DNA of 64,000 bases. Origin: CBDFKU01 sp965248975 (GTDB lineage: Bacteria > Chloroflexota > Dehalococcoidia > Lucifugimonadales > JAGWBF01). Below the pieces are notes generated by a model. That model ran no database searches and was not told the origin of the DNA. It was given only the letters and a program-made list of their open reading frames with translations. The stretch is from NCBI GenBank assembly GCA_965248975.1, contig CBDFKU010000016.1, forward strand, positions 186,001 to 250,000, read 5' to 3'. Shown here piece after piece: positions 18,533 to 27,669 of this stretch. The translations under genes were made by a program, and so were the position numbers. Position 1 is the stretch's first letter. Every line of letters begins with the position of its first letter.

Positions 18533-18719
18533 CCTTTCTCATGCCCCCCTGTAAACTCACCGGAAGCATATCCCTCCGGAGTTGGGTTGTAAAGCAGGCC
18601 GGCAACTTACAGACTTTCTCTGGAAGAGGTAAGACCAACAGGTAAGATGGCTAGGCGAAGATGATAGGCCTGGAGTAAGGGCTTGGGTCAAAGGGCGACA
18701 TCAGGGTCCCGACTCTGGG

Positions 18720-19580
18720 TTAGTCCGGCCAGATGCGCAGCTCCAAGAGGAAGCTCTTCACTTCTGCTAAACAGCCCTCGGGGTTAACATAGCCGATGCC
18801 GCTGCCGGATCCCTGGACCTGTACCAGGCGTATCCCGGGGTTGTTCTCCAGGACCTGACGCCACTCCGGCAGGAGACCGGAGTTAGGAGACCCTTCCACC
18901 CACAGAACAGGCACACCAATCTCCTTTATGCGGGGGATCATATTCACCTCGATCATGCCGCGCCGAAACTCGGCGGCGAGGAAGGGATCCTCCTGAGCCA
19001 TCTGGTCCACATACCATTCCAGGTATTCAGGAGAATATTCATTTATCCAACGGCTCTCGGGTAGGATGGCGCGTGTCCATGCTCGCATACCTTTTGTCCG
19101 CATATAGTCCATACTTTCCCTGAAATCCAGGGCCTCCCAGTTAGGCGTGTCCTTTGACGGGTGGAGCCCGGGTAGGTCGTCCGGCTTTAGCGGGGCGCCC
19201 ATCACCCCCAGGGCGTGAAGTCGCTCTGGAACGAGGGTAGATAGCATTACGCCCGTCAGGGCTCCCGTGGCCTCGCCTATCCACACCGCCTTTTCAACCC
19301 TGAGGTGGTCCAGCAAGGTACTGGCATCTAAGGCTAGTGCGTCCAGGGAGTTTTGGTAGGTGCCGGCGGGGACTTTGGACAAGCCCCAGCCCCGAAGGTC
19401 GGGCCTGACTACACGAAAGTGGGCCGACAGAGGAGGAACCCATCTGTACCACATGTTGGAGTTTCGTCCAAACCCGTGTGCCAGCACGACGGTGGGGGAA
19501 TCCTTCCACGGGTCGGTGAAATCGTCGTATCTGTAGGACAGCGTGGCTCCGCCCGGCCCGCGAAAGCTTTCCACAGACAT
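18720..19580 (-). CDS. Alpha/beta-hydrolase fold protein lacking catalytic Ser and His
   Basis: 286 residues with the fold's landmarks: oxyanion strand VVLAHGFGRNSNMWYRW, PDLRGWGLS, and the nucleophile elbow. That elbow reads GEATG where active enzymes have GxSxG, so the nucleophile is Ala. The usual C-terminal GxGH motif reads GSGSGIGYVNPE, with Ser in place of His. The acid strand VPVLWVEGSP is also atypical. Unless sequence errors affect both sites, it is a non-catalytic homologue. It lies upstream of a divergent 214 bp gap and next to the D-aminoacylase gene. Confidence 0.8.
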   Translation of the reverse strand: MSVESFRGPGGATLSYRYDDFTDPWKDSPTVVLAHGFGRNSNMWYRWVPPLSAHFRVVRPDLRGWGLSKVPAGTYQNSLDALALDASTLLDHLRVEKAVWIGEATGALTGVMLSTLVPERLHALGVMGAPLKPDDLPGLHPSKDTPNWEALDFRESMDYMRTKGMRAWTRAILPESRWINEYSPEYLEWYVDQMAQEDPFLAAEFRRGMIEVNMIPRIKEIGVPVLWVEGSPNSGLLPEWRQVLENNPGIRLVQVQGSGSGIGYVNPEGCLAEVKSFLLELRIWPD

Positions 19581-19794
19581 GGTTTACCCCCCGGTACTCG
19601 GGCTTTGGGACGATGCCAGCGGGTCCACCACCAACCCTGGGACGATCAGGGTAAGGGCCGCTCTGAGGGGCTGTCGGGAGCTGGCCCTGGATGGCGATGG
19701 AGAGACGTAGTCGGACATGCAACGCCGCCTGGGGTTGTGGTCCCGCCCCGAGTTAGTTACGCGATGACCATGCCGGACCAAGAGCACCGGCGGA

Positions 19795-21489
19795 CTACGC
19801 CACCATGTCGTAGCTGCGCAGGAGCTTGCCTGGCAAGGCGCCCGTGCACTCGTTCCCCTCGAAGGTGACGGCTCCGTTTACGATCGTGTGGCGCAGGCCT
19901 GTAGGCTTCTGGATCAGGCGGCGCTCGCCTCCGGGAAAGTCGTTGGAGTATACCGGCCGATCATATACGAACCCGAGCTCGTCAATGTTGTAAACCATGA
20001 TGTCGGCCCAAGACCCGACTCGGAGCACGCCCCGGTCGTTGAAGTTGGCGAACCAGGCCGGCAGGGCGCTCATTTTGTAGTGGGCCTGCTCCAGGCTCAT
20101 GATCTCCCTGTCACGGATCCAGAAGGACAGCCAGTACATGGGCCATGTGCTGGAAGTGGAGAACCTGGTGTGGGCCCCGCCGTCTGACTGGGACACGTGG
20201 GCGATGGGGTCCGTGAGTATTCCTTCACGTGTCTTCAGCACCTCCTCGGTGTTGAGCCGTGGGACGGTGAACTCCGTCTCCAACCCCTCGTCAATGGCCA
20301 GGTCAAGGAAGGCGTCCAACGGGGCCTTGCCTGTGGCCTCGGCTACCTCTTTGATAGTCATACCTTCATACGGGTAGTTTCGCTCGTGGACGACCTGCAG
20401 CACCGTCATGCGACCCCAATCGATCCTGTTGTAGGAAGTGGTCCGCTCGATGTCCTGCTCCATGGCACGACGAACGGCCGGATCGCTGAGTTTCTCAGCC
20501 CTCTCCGCAGGACTGCCTATCATAGGCTGTACCCAGTCGGGCATGTAATCGAAGAGGTTGTACTCCGCAAGTCTGAACTGGATTCCCCCAAGTCCGCACA
20601 ACCGTTGGAGCACCAGCGGGAGCCCTTCATCCCGGCACGCCTGGATCCAGGAGCGATCCTCTCCGTCGTCGATGTTCACGTGCAGGGGACGGCCGCTGAC
20701 CCTCATCATCTCGGTCATCAGGGTCCGTAGCCTCACGTGCCGGTCCGGCGTAAGGCCGAAACCCTCGCTGTGCCCGATATGGCCGACGCCGAACTCCCTC
20801 AGCACCTCGGCGAGGGCCAGGTGTTCCTCGTCCGACGCGACGTGGCTGGGCAGGAAGCTGCCGTCCTCGGGCCGGTCTATCAGGTTCAGATTGGTGGAGA
20901 AACCGAAGGCCCCTGCCGCCATCGCATCGTGGAAGAGCTGTTTCATTTGGTTCAGCTCGGCTTCTGTCACGGAGGTCCTCTCTCGGGCCTCCATCATCCC
21001 CAGCACATAGCCGCGCATCGGGGAGAAGGGGAACAACGCGCCTACGTTTACCCCTAACCCCTGGCCGTCCAGGCTATCCATGAACTCCGGGAAGGTTTCC
21101 CAATCCCAGCGCATGCCCTTGCGCATGGAATCGAGGGGGATGGCCTCTATTCGGTTCATCATGCGCATGTTCAGCTCCCTGTCCTCGGGCCGTGTGGGTG
21201 CGAATCCGAAGCCGCACTGGCCGATGGTCAGGGAGGTGACGCCAAACCAGCCCGAGAGGGTGGCGTAAGGGTCCCAGTTCAGTTGAGCGTCGTAGTGGGT
21301 GTGCAGGTCCACGGCTCCCGGAGCCACGATGCACCCACTGGCATCAATCTCCCTTGCGCCACCGGGGCCGATCCTGCCGCTGATCTTGGCTACTCTTCCA
21401 TCCTTGATGGCGAGGTCGGCCTTGTACCTGGGAACTCCGGTGCCATCCACGATGGTACCGCCTCGAACAACCAGATCATACTCAGCCAT
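19795..21489 (-). CDS. N-acyl-D-amino-acid deacylase-type amidohydrolase
   Basis: 564 residues from the ATG at 21489, eight bases after AGGAGG. N-terminal beta-domain YDLVVRGGTIVDGTGVPRY, then VDLHTHYDAQLNWDP (first metal ligands, HxH) and TSLTIGQCGFGFAPTRPEDR (the Cys ligand region of D-aminoacylases). GHIGHSEGFG and HVSQSDGGAHTRFS carry later His and Asp ligands. The C-terminal LRHTIVNGAVTFEGNECTG closes the beta-domain. The family (PF07969/PF01979) removes acyl groups from N-acyl-D-amino acids, or acts on related amides. It forms a same-strand pair with the amidohydrolase at 21576. Confidence 0.88.
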   Translation of the reverse strand: MAEYDLVVRGGTIVDGTGVPRYKADLAIKDGRVAKISGRIGPGGAREIDASGCIVAPGAVDLHTHYDAQLNWDPYATLSGWFGVTSLTIGQCGFGFAPTRPEDRELNMRMMNRIEAIPLDSMRKGMRWDWETFPEFMDSLDGQGLGVNVGALFPFSPMRGYVLGMMEARERTSVTEAELNQMKQLFHDAMAAGAFGFSTNLNLIDRPEDGSFLPSHVASDEEHLALAEVLREFGVGHIGHSEGFGLTPDRHVRLRTLMTEMMRVSGRPLHVNIDDGEDRSWIQACRDEGLPLVLQRLCGLGGIQFRLAEYNLFDYMPDWVQPMIGSPAERAEKLSDPAVRRAMEQDIERTTSYNRIDWGRMTVLQVVHERNYPYEGMTIKEVAEATGKAPLDAFLDLAIDEGLETEFTVPRLNTEEVLKTREGILTDPIAHVSQSDGGAHTRFSTSSTWPMYWLSFWIRDREIMSLEQAHYKMSALPAWFANFNDRGVLRVGSWADIMVYNIDELGFVYDRPVYSNDFPGGERRLIQKPTGLRHTIVNGAVTFEGNECTGALPGKLLRSYDMVA

Positions 21490-21575
21490 AACGTAACCTC
21501 CTTTTGTGCTCCTGTCTCGTACTTTTGCAGTGTGTCGCCTTAGCCTCCCTCGACGAGAAAGGTGGGGTGAGGCAG

Positions 21576-22691
21576 CTAGTCCAGTTTGTAGACTTTCGCG
21601 GCGTTGCCACCGGCGATCTTGGCTTTCTCTTCCTCGGTGCAATCCACAAGAATCTCTTCCAGTATCTCCCGGCTCCTGGGGAAGGTGGACTCTACATGCG
21701 GGTAGTCCGAGCCCCATTGAAGCAGGTCCACACCGATGACGTGACGGTCCCTGATGCCGCTAAGGTCCTCCTGGAAGCCGACGAACACGTTACGCCGGAA
21801 GAAGTCGCCGGGAAGCATGTTCTCTTTGTACCTGTAAGAGTTGATACCGATGGCCGTCTGGGTGTAGTAGTAGTCCAGCCTCTCCACGAAGTATGGTATC
21901 CAGCCAAGCTCGTGCTCCACCGCCCCCACACGAAGCTCGGGATAGCGCTCGAAGACTCCCGTGTAGATCAGGTGGGCCAGGGATGCTCGGACCCAGTGGT
22001 CCCGGTTGCACTGATAGCTGGGCGTGCTCGGGTCTACAGGGGGGCATAGCTCATCTACGCCCAGACGATTCGTACCTATATGCAAGCTGAGGGGCATTCG
22101 TAGGTCTTGGGCCGCAGCCCAGAGGGGCTCGTAGACCGGCGAGTTGTAGGGCTGGCTTTCGGAAGGATACACGCTGATCATGGCGCCGGCGAGACCCATG
22201 TTGGCGCACCGCTCCAGCTCCTCCACCGCTACCTGGACATCGTCCACGTTTACCATGGCGATACCCTTGAGCCGGCGGGGAAAGGGTGCACAGAACTCCG
22301 CCATCCAGTCGTTATAGGCCCTGAACACGTCGGTCAGAAGGTCGCTGTCGGGCACCCTGAACAGTAAGAGTCCGAGGGTGGGGTAGACTATACCGACGTC
22401 TACCCCGTCAATGTCCATGTCCTTCACGTGATCCTCGGGTATGTAGGCGCCCGGCTTCACACTCTCGAAAGCGCCAGACGGGACCAACTCCTGCGGCGCA
22501 TCGAACCTCACACCGGGTTGGAACGTTACTCCCTTGATCTTTCGGTCATCGCAATACCAGAAATCTCTGCCGTCCTTCTCCAGGACCATTTGGGGAGCAC
22601 GTTCCTTGAACCTGGGCGCGATCCTGTCGGTCCACAGGTCGGGTGGCTCGATGATGTGACTGTCCGAGGATACGACCCTGTAGCTAGCCAT
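21576..22691 (-). CDS. Amidohydrolase_2 (PF04909) family protein
   Basis: 371 residues; the ATG at 22691 has GGAGG seven bases upstream. The N-terminal VVSSDSHIIEPPDLWTDRI shows a DxH in place of the HxH metal site, as in ACMSD-like enzymes. Later landmarks are GIAMVNVDDVQVAVEELERC, PLSLHIGTNR (His ligand), AVEHELGWIPYFVERLDYYY, and the C-terminal WGSDYPHVESTFPRSRE with the conserved Asp. These are TIM-barrel decarboxylases or hydrolases of aromatic or cyclic substrates. It is a close paralogue of the gene at 43588. Confidence 0.88.
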   Translation of the reverse strand: MASYRVVSSDSHIIEPPDLWTDRIAPRFKERAPQMVLEKDGRDFWYCDDRKIKGVTFQPGVRFDAPQELVPSGAFESVKPGAYIPEDHVKDMDIDGVDVGIVYPTLGLLLFRVPDSDLLTDVFRAYNDWMAEFCAPFPRRLKGIAMVNVDDVQVAVEELERCANMGLAGAMISVYPSESQPYNSPVYEPLWAAAQDLRMPLSLHIGTNRLGVDELCPPVDPSTPSYQCNRDHWVRASLAHLIYTGVFERYPELRVGAVEHELGWIPYFVERLDYYYTQTAIGINSYRYKENMLPGDFFRRNVFVGFQEDLSGIRDRHVIGVDLLQWGSDYPHVESTFPRSREILEEILVDCTEEEKAKIAGGNAAKVYKLD

Positions 22692-22879
22692 TTCCAGTCC
22701 TCCCACATTTTCGCCGCTTCATAGGACAACGCGTCCGAGGTTCAGGGTAGTCATGCCCGGATCCGTATAGGTTTTTACTAAGCAGGGTTGTGTTCTAGTA
22801 CAGCCAAATTCTACCCTCGCCGGGAAACGATGTATACCCCTCGCGTGGTAAACCCGGTCGCCTAGGCTGGGCAGGCGGT

Positions 22880-23434
22880 CTACTCTTCCGGAAGGTCCCT
22901 GACGATGATGCGGACGGTGGCGATGAAACTCCCGGCTCGGTAATAGTCCAGGCACCACCTGCTCTGGTCTTCCGACTCCCACAGTCCAGCCGATTCCATG
23001 AAGCCCCGCATTGTCGTTGTCCAATTGACTTCCGGTGGATCCGGCAGAAGCGCTGGCGGCTTGCGCAGGTTGAGTCGGTAGTATCCCAGGTTGCCCCTTG
23101 CCCCCAGTATCAGGAGCCCGACGCCCACGATCAGAGCCAGGATCGAGGTGAAGAAGAGGAATCCGCCAGCGCTGAGGAATATGGCCGCCAGGATCGCCAG
23201 GGTTCCCAGGATCATCATGGGGTGGCTGGGCTTGCGGACCAAGCCCAGCGAGACGATCTCCTCGTAGTCAACGGATTCAAATCGGGTCCCCCGCATCCCC
23301 CGGTCATACCTGATGATACGACGCGAGGTGGCGTAGAAAGGTTTGCATTCCGAGAGGATTTTTTCTCCTGGCATCAAGACGTCTTCGAGGCTTGAGCCGC
23401 GGTTGTCTGCCCCGTATCTGCGACCCCTGAACAT
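22880..23434 (-). CDS. Membrane protein with PH-like N-terminus
   Basis: 184 residues. The first 60 residues (MPGEKILSECKPFYATSRRI, then RYDRGMRGTRFESVDYEEI) have the pattern of bacterial PH-like domains. Two adjacent hydrophobic segments follow (MMILGTLAILAAIFLSAGGF and TSILALIVGVGLLILGARG), then a soluble tail. A TACAAT sits nine to fourteen bases before the ATG, so the mRNA may be leaderless. Function unknown. Confidence 0.65.
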   Translation of the reverse strand: MFRGRRYGADNRGSSLEDVLMPGEKILSECKPFYATSRRIIRYDRGMRGTRFESVDYEEIVSLGLVRKPSHPMMILGTLAILAAIFLSAGGFLFFTSILALIVGVGLLILGARGNLGYYRLNLRKPPALLPDPPEVNWTTTMRGFMESAGLWESEDQSRWCLDYYRAGSFIATVRIIVRDLPEE

Positions 23435-23518
23435 AACTACATTGTACTACAGGAAGCTAAACCGCTAAGGCCGCGTTTCCGACTGCAGTCTTGACCCCGG
23501 CTACCAACGTGAGATACA

Positions 23519-23534
23519 GTTTTAGGACTAAAAC
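23519..23534. promoter_or_regulatory. Palindrome in the fmdB-like leader
   Basis: GTTTTAG-GA-CTAAAAC, a perfect 7 bp inverted repeat. It lies just downstream of a possible promoter (TTGACC 23491-23496, 16 bp, GATACA 23513-23518) and just before the ribosome-binding site. It could be an operator or a leader hairpin. Confidence 0.4.
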
Positions 23535-23548
23535 CAAAAGGATCAGTG

Positions 23549-23773
23549 ATGCCCATCTATGAGTACACCTGCGCCACCTGTGACCATCGATTCGACAAGC
23601 TCCAGTCCATGGGAGCGCCGGGGGCCGAATGCCCTCGCTGCAGCCAGCCGGCCCAGAAAATCATCTCCCTGTTCGCCGCGGTTACGACGGGTGACGACGG
23701 CGAGATTAGCTCCCTTGCCGGAATGGGTGGATGTGGCTCCTGCTCTGCAGGCGGTTGCGGCTGCGCCATGTGA
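23549..23773 (+). CDS. FmdB-family zinc ribbon protein
   Basis: 74 residues from the ATG at 23549 (AAAGGA six bases upstream). MPIYEYTCATCDHRFDKLQS, then AECPRCSQPAQKI, forms a two-CxxC zinc ribbon (PF09723), the FmdB family of small regulatory or assembly proteins. The tail GGCGSCSAGGCGCAM is rich in Gly and Cys, as in many members. Function within the family is not established. Convergent with the Lit-like gene, 12 bases apart. Confidence 0.88.
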   Translation: MPIYEYTCATCDHRFDKLQSMGAPGAECPRCSQPAQKIISLFAAVTTGDDGEISSLAGMGGCGSCSAGGCGCAM

Positions 23774-23785
23774 TAGCCTCGGCGA

Positions 23786-24541
23786 CTAGGCCCCTGCTGC
23801 CTTGGAAGGATGCGGTAGCGGTGCTTCCTGCCCGCGGCCGCGTCGGCGCTGCAGGGCCAGGAAACCGCCGGTGAGGACACCCATCGCGACGGCCTGTCCA
23901 ACGGTTGCCAGGGCAACGAACATGGTGGCGTCGAACCAAAACCCTTCCGGGAACATCATTACGAGGAAGTCAGTGTTCGAGTTCAGCCTCCAGAAATCGT
24001 TGGAGAAGCTCGTCTCGTGGAATAACAGGAACAGCGAGTCGAACCCTGACAGGGCGAACACCCCCACCAGCAGGACCACTGCCAACGTCAGTCCGCTACC
24101 CCAGAGCAGATATCTGGATAAGGCCGCCACGAACAACTTTCGATAGATGAGGAAACCCAGGGCAACGAAGGCCACCAGGTAAGCGGCGGCGGCTATGTCG
24201 ATGCCATAAACCCCCCATATCAGGCGCTTCACGTCCGCCATGTGCAGCACTTCTCGCTGGTTGAAGAGCTCCCTATCCTCGCCGAAGATGGTAGCCCGTA
24301 TCTCCAGAGGTTTGCCGGGAGAGTTGAAGTAGCTCCTGATCTCGCCAGCGGCGGTCACCAGCCCATCTCTGTCGATGCCGGTCACGACGGAGACATCGTA
24401 TTTGTCGAACCCGTGCCGGTAGAGACGCAGGTCGTTGACCGCCCAGCTCACGCTGTTGGTGATCAAGAACAGCGGAATCGCTATGATGAACAGAGCGACC
24501 AGAGTCCTGCGCGCCAGCTTCATGGCGAGGTCATGTCGCAT
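23786..24541 (-). CDS. Lit-like/DUF1461 (TIGR01906) integral membrane protein
   Basis: 251 residues with about five membrane segments: one N-terminal (TLVALFIIAIPLFLITNSV), then a periplasm-facing domain of about 90 residues (FNQREVLHMADVKRLIWGVY) and three to four more helices. The stretch LLFHETSFSNDFWRLNSNTD, followed by MMFPEGFWFD, is the conserved His/Asn/Asp motif of DUF1461. In Firmicutes one member, Lit, transfers an acyl chain within lipoproteins to give lyso-form lipoproteins. Whether this protein does so is inference, but the window encodes several lipoproteins. Confidence 0.75.
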   Translation of the reverse strand: MRHDLAMKLARRTLVALFIIAIPLFLITNSVSWAVNDLRLYRHGFDKYDVSVVTGIDRDGLVTAAGEIRSYFNSPGKPLEIRATIFGEDRELFNQREVLHMADVKRLIWGVYGIDIAAAAYLVAFVALGFLIYRKLFVAALSRYLLWGSGLTLAVVLLVGVFALSGFDSLFLLFHETSFSNDFWRLNSNTDFLVMMFPEGFWFDATMFVALATVGQAVAMGVLTGGFLALQRRRGRGQEAPLPHPSKAAGA

Positions 24542-24565
24542 GGATATACGGTAGCATCTGACGCC

Positions 24566-24595
24566 TTGCTATTCAATTGACCGCCTTCATATAAT
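24566..24595 (+). promoter_or_regulatory. Candidate sigma70-type promoter for mazG
   Basis: TTGCTA at 24566-24571, an 18 bp spacer and TATAAT at 24590-24595; the gene starts at 24651. Confidence 0.45.
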
Positions 24596-24650
24596 GCGGC
24601 TACCGGACCCGGCGGACCGTACCTGTATGCTTATCCAGGGGGGTGTAAGG

Positions 24651-25421
24651 ATGAAAGACGAGCGCGGTGACTCCCAGAGCCTGGTCGACATCGTGGACCG
24701 GCTCAGGTCCCCGAGTGGTTGTCCCTGGGACAGGGAGCAGACCCACGCCTCCCTCAAGCGCAACCTTCTGGAGGAGTGCTACGAGGTGTTGGAGGCCATC
24801 GATGGAGGCGACCCTGCCAAGCTGTCCGAGGAGCTAGGGGATATCCTGGTCCAGGTGGTATTCCACGCTCAGATAGCCAGTGAGGCCGGGAAGTTCCGTT
24901 TCGACGACGTGGAGCATAAGGTTGCTCAGAAGCTGGTCCGACGTCATCCTCATGTCTTCGGCGACGTCGTGGTCTCCGATGCCCGGGAGGTGGAGCTTAA
25001 CTGGGAAGCCCTGAAGCAACGGGAGGGTCCCCGGAGGTCACCGGTGGACGGCGTTCCCAACGAGTTGCCGGCCCTGGCCACCGCCCAGCTGATCCAGGAT
25101 CGGGTGGGCAAGGCGGGCTTCGAGTGGGAGGACATTTCGGGGGTGCTGGACAAGGTGGCGGAAGAGGTCGCAGAGCTGAAGGACGCGCCCAGCGAAGAAG
25201 AAAAGTTCCAAGAGATGGGCGATCTGCTCTTCACCATGGTCAACCTGGCGCGGTGGCTGGGAATCCATGCCGAGGACTCCCTTCGCCAGGCCAACGCACG
25301 ATTCCGGCGACGCTACACGACGATGGAAAGGCTAGCCACACAGCGAGGCCTGGACTTCGCCGGACTCCCCCTTCAGGATAAGGAAACTCTGTGGCAGGAG
25401 GCGAAAGGCATCGAGGGCTGA
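24651..25421 (+). CDS. mazG: MazG nucleoside triphosphate pyrophosphohydrolase
   Basis: 256 residues from the ATG at 24651. It hydrolyses (d)NTPs to NMP and pyrophosphate, clearing aberrant nucleotides. Two MazG domains are visible. The first has CPWDREQTHASLKRNLLEEC, then EELGDILVQVVFHAQIA, the ExxED-type metal site. The second has LDKVAEEVAELKDA and EEKFQEMGDLLFTMVNLARW. RRHPHVFGDVVV between them is also typical. Length matches the E. coli-like double-domain form. It stands alone, divergent from the Lit-like gene. Confidence 0.93.
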   Translation: MKDERGDSQSLVDIVDRLRSPSGCPWDREQTHASLKRNLLEECYEVLEAIDGGDPAKLSEELGDILVQVVFHAQIASEAGKFRFDDVEHKVAQKLVRRHPHVFGDVVVSDAREVELNWEALKQREGPRRSPVDGVPNELPALATAQLIQDRVGKAGFEWEDISGVLDKVAEEVAELKDAPSEEEKFQEMGDLLFTMVNLARWLGIHAEDSLRQANARFRRRYTTMERLATQRGLDFAGLPLQDKETLWQEAKGIEG

Positions 25422-25435
25422 TCCACGTTCACTCT

Positions 25436-26248
25436 CTATTCGACATTCTGTGGCCACATGTAGTACAGGCCTCCCATCAGCACCCGCTCCAGCTCCCATG
25501 ATACCCCTTCCGTGACGCCGGGACCTCCGACACGGCCCACTAGCCGCTCCAGCAGCGGTCTTCTGGGCCGGATCCAGATGGGCCTACGCCGGGTCCTTCC
25601 CAGTTCCGTGGCCATGTCCAGGGCCGTGTCGAAGTCTCCCAGCTCGTCCACCAGGCCCCGCTCTTTGGCGCCCCTTCCGGTGAACACCTCCCCGGTCGCG
25701 TACTCCCTCACCTTCTCTTCTTCCATCCGCCTACCGGAGGCTACCGCCTGGACGAAGTTGCCGTACACTTCGTCGATGAGCTGTGCGAACTTGGCGCCTT
25801 CTTCGTCGGTGGGGCTGCGCCAGAAGCCGGACATATCCTTGAAGAGACCACTCTTGTAGACGGAGAAGCTGACTCCAAGTTTCTGGAAAAGTTGCTCCAG
25901 CACGGGACGCAGATATATCACACCGATGGAGCCGACCATGGCAGAGGGCAGCGCGACGATCTTGTGAGCGGCGCAGCTTATGTAGTAGGCACCCGATGCG
26001 CCCGTTCCTCTGATGTACGCCACCACCGGCTTCTCCCTGGCGACCCGGGAGAGGCTGTGGTATAGCGCTTCGGAGCCCGCCGCCGTGCCGCCTGGTGAGT
26101 CGATCTCCACCAGGACCGCCCTGTACCGACGGTCCCTGCGGAGAGCTTCCAGGATACGGGAGTAGGCCGGGACCCTAGCTCCTCCGCCGATAACCCCCGT
26201 TATCTCCATCACGGCGACTCCAGAACGGCCCATAAACGGAATCGGCAC
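25436..26248 (-). CDS. sppA: SppA-type signal peptide peptidase (S49)
   Basis: 270 residues starting at a GTG six bases after AAGGAGG. It matches the C-terminal, catalytic half of SppA: EIDSPGGTAAGSEALY, then YIRGTGASGAYYISCAAHKI with the nucleophile Ser, and VYKSGLFKDMSGFWRSPTDE with the Lys general base region. There is no N-terminal membrane anchor, unlike many SppA enzymes, so it may be cytosolic or attached by its hydrophobic tail. It would degrade signal-peptide remnants. It sits downstream of the epimerase on the same strand. Confidence 0.85.
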   Translation of the reverse strand: MPIPFMGRSGVAVMEITGVIGGGARVPAYSRILEALRRDRRYRAVLVEIDSPGGTAAGSEALYHSLSRVAREKPVVAYIRGTGASGAYYISCAAHKIVALPSAMVGSIGVIYLRPVLEQLFQKLGVSFSVYKSGLFKDMSGFWRSPTDEEGAKFAQLIDEVYGNFVQAVASGRRMEEEKVREYATGEVFTGRGAKERGLVDELGDFDTALDMATELGRTRRRPIWIRPRRPLLERLVGRVGGPGVTEGVSWELERVLMGGLYYMWPQNVE

Positions 26249-26300
26249 TGTCCGCCTCCTTTTCTAGTCCCACGCAGGCGGGGACTGTCATTCCCGGCGG

Positions 26301-27318
26301 TCAGGGAGAAAGCTGGCCCGCCCGCCGTCGAGACAATCCTCCGGTCCACGTCATCCATCTCAAGGTGTCGGTCACCGTCTCGGCCAGGTCCCTGGGAGCG
26401 ATGCCAAGGGCGGAGCGGGTCTGGGAGTCATCGATGCTGTGGCGGAGGCTCAGCGCGTAGACACCCTGATAGTTCCAGGGCAGGCGGAACGGGAGGAACC
26501 GCTGCATCAGGTCCACTGACCGCATGGGCATTTTCAGGGACCAAGCCGGTACTGTGACCACACGGATTGACCTTCCGGTCGCGGAAGAAACGACCTCGAC
26601 CAGTTGCCTGCCGCTAACGCTGTGGCTTGGCGCCATGTAGCTCCGGGAGCCCCGGCCCTTCTCGATCACCGCGGTATGCAGTCTGGCCAGGTCCCGCACA
26701 TCGCTGATGGGCAATCCTCCCGCCGGCAGCACCGGAAGAACTCCGGAAAGCAGGTTCCTGGCGAACAGGCTGCTCTCTCCGAAGTGGGGGTCGTTGGGTC
26801 CCCAGACCATGCCAGGGTAGGTGATCACCACCGGCGCTCCGATGTCCCGGTAGCGGCGAGCTACCAGGTCGGCAGCCGCTTTGGAACGAAAATAGGCACC
26901 TGGCGGCCTTGTGACGGGCGAATCCGGAGTCAAAAGGGCGCCCTTCTGGCCTATCAAGGCTACCCAGCTGGAGACATAAACTATCGGGTCCAGCCCTAGC
27001 CTGTGTGCTACTCCCAGCACCACGTCGGTGCCGCGTACGTTGGTGTTTTCTATGACAGGGGCCGCCCTGGAGTCCAACGAGTAGACCGACGCGCAGTGCA
27101 CCACCGCATCGCAGCCGTTCATACAGCGCTCCACCGCTCCCGGATCGGTGACATCGCCGGACACCGTCTCCACGTCCTGCACACCTAGAGGGGACAGGGC
27201 TGTGGGAACGAGATCAAGGGGCCCTCGCCAGCAGCTTGACATCGTGTCCGGCACGAATCAACTCGGCGATTGTATGAGAGCCGACGAACCCTGTGCCACC
27301 CGTCACCATGACTTTCAT
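26301..27318 (-). CDS. NAD-dependent epimerase/dehydratase-type SDR, frameshifted
   Basis: The main frame (from 27254) lacks the Rossmann N-terminus. That is found in another frame: from the ATG at 27318, MKVMVTGGTGFVGSHTIAEL, with the GxxGxxG motif, runs to LLARAP and a stop. The rest resumes as LDLVPTALSPLGVQDVETVS. Adding one base to the four-base G run at 27218-27221 (C run on the coding strand) joins them into one protein of about 338 residues. The extended-SDR YxxxK appears as YFRSK. Family members reduce or epimerise sugar, steroid or flavonoid-type substrates. Either a pseudogene or an assembly deletion. Confidence 0.78.
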
Positions 27319-27480
27319 AGTGGGCCTCGACGTCCTCCGCGCGGTGACACCTTAAGGGTCTTCGATCGTCACGCGGGGGGAAGTGCTGGAGGGATGCCTT
27401 AGCCGGATGCTACCGTACCCTCTCACGGCAGTCAAGGGGACGGTTGGCGCCAGGGTCTTTCTACAGACGGCCGTCCGGGT

Positions 27481-27486
27481 TATAAT
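27481..27486 (+). promoter_or_regulatory. -10 box of the tRNA-Pro gene
   Basis: TATAAT ten bases before the tRNA 5' end; a weak -35 (TTTCTA) lies 17 bases further upstream. Confidence 0.5.
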
Positions 27487-27495
27487 AGGGATCGT

Positions 27496-27571
27496 CGGGG
27501 TGTAGCGCAGCGGCTAGCGCGCCACGTTCGGGACGTGGAGGCCGGTGGTTCGAATCCACTCACCCCGACCA
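27496..27571 (+). tRNA. tRNA-Pro(CGG)
   Basis: 76 bases with full cloverleaf: acceptor stem CGGGGTG/CACCCCG, D-stem GCGC/GCGC, anticodon stem CCACG/CGTGG around the loop TTCGGGA (anticodon CGG at 27529-27531, reading CCG), and T-arm GGTGG-TTCGAAT-CCACT. The terminal CCA is encoded. No tRNA-associated integration is seen beside it. Confidence 0.95.
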
Positions 27572-27612
27572 AGAGCAGCCTCTGGCTGGTCATCGCAGCC
27601 CTTAATCAGACC

Positions 27613-27640
27613 TTGACACGAGTTCGCCCCTGGCTATAAT
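27613..27640 (+). promoter_or_regulatory. Consensus promoter of the MarR-family gene
   Basis: TTGACA at 27613-27618, a 16 bp spacer and TATAAT at 27635-27640, both perfect consensus hexamers. Transcription would start near 27647, about 23 bases before the ATG. Confidence 0.7.
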
Positions 27641-27669
27641 TAGTGTATATGCTCTCATGGAGCTGGCCC

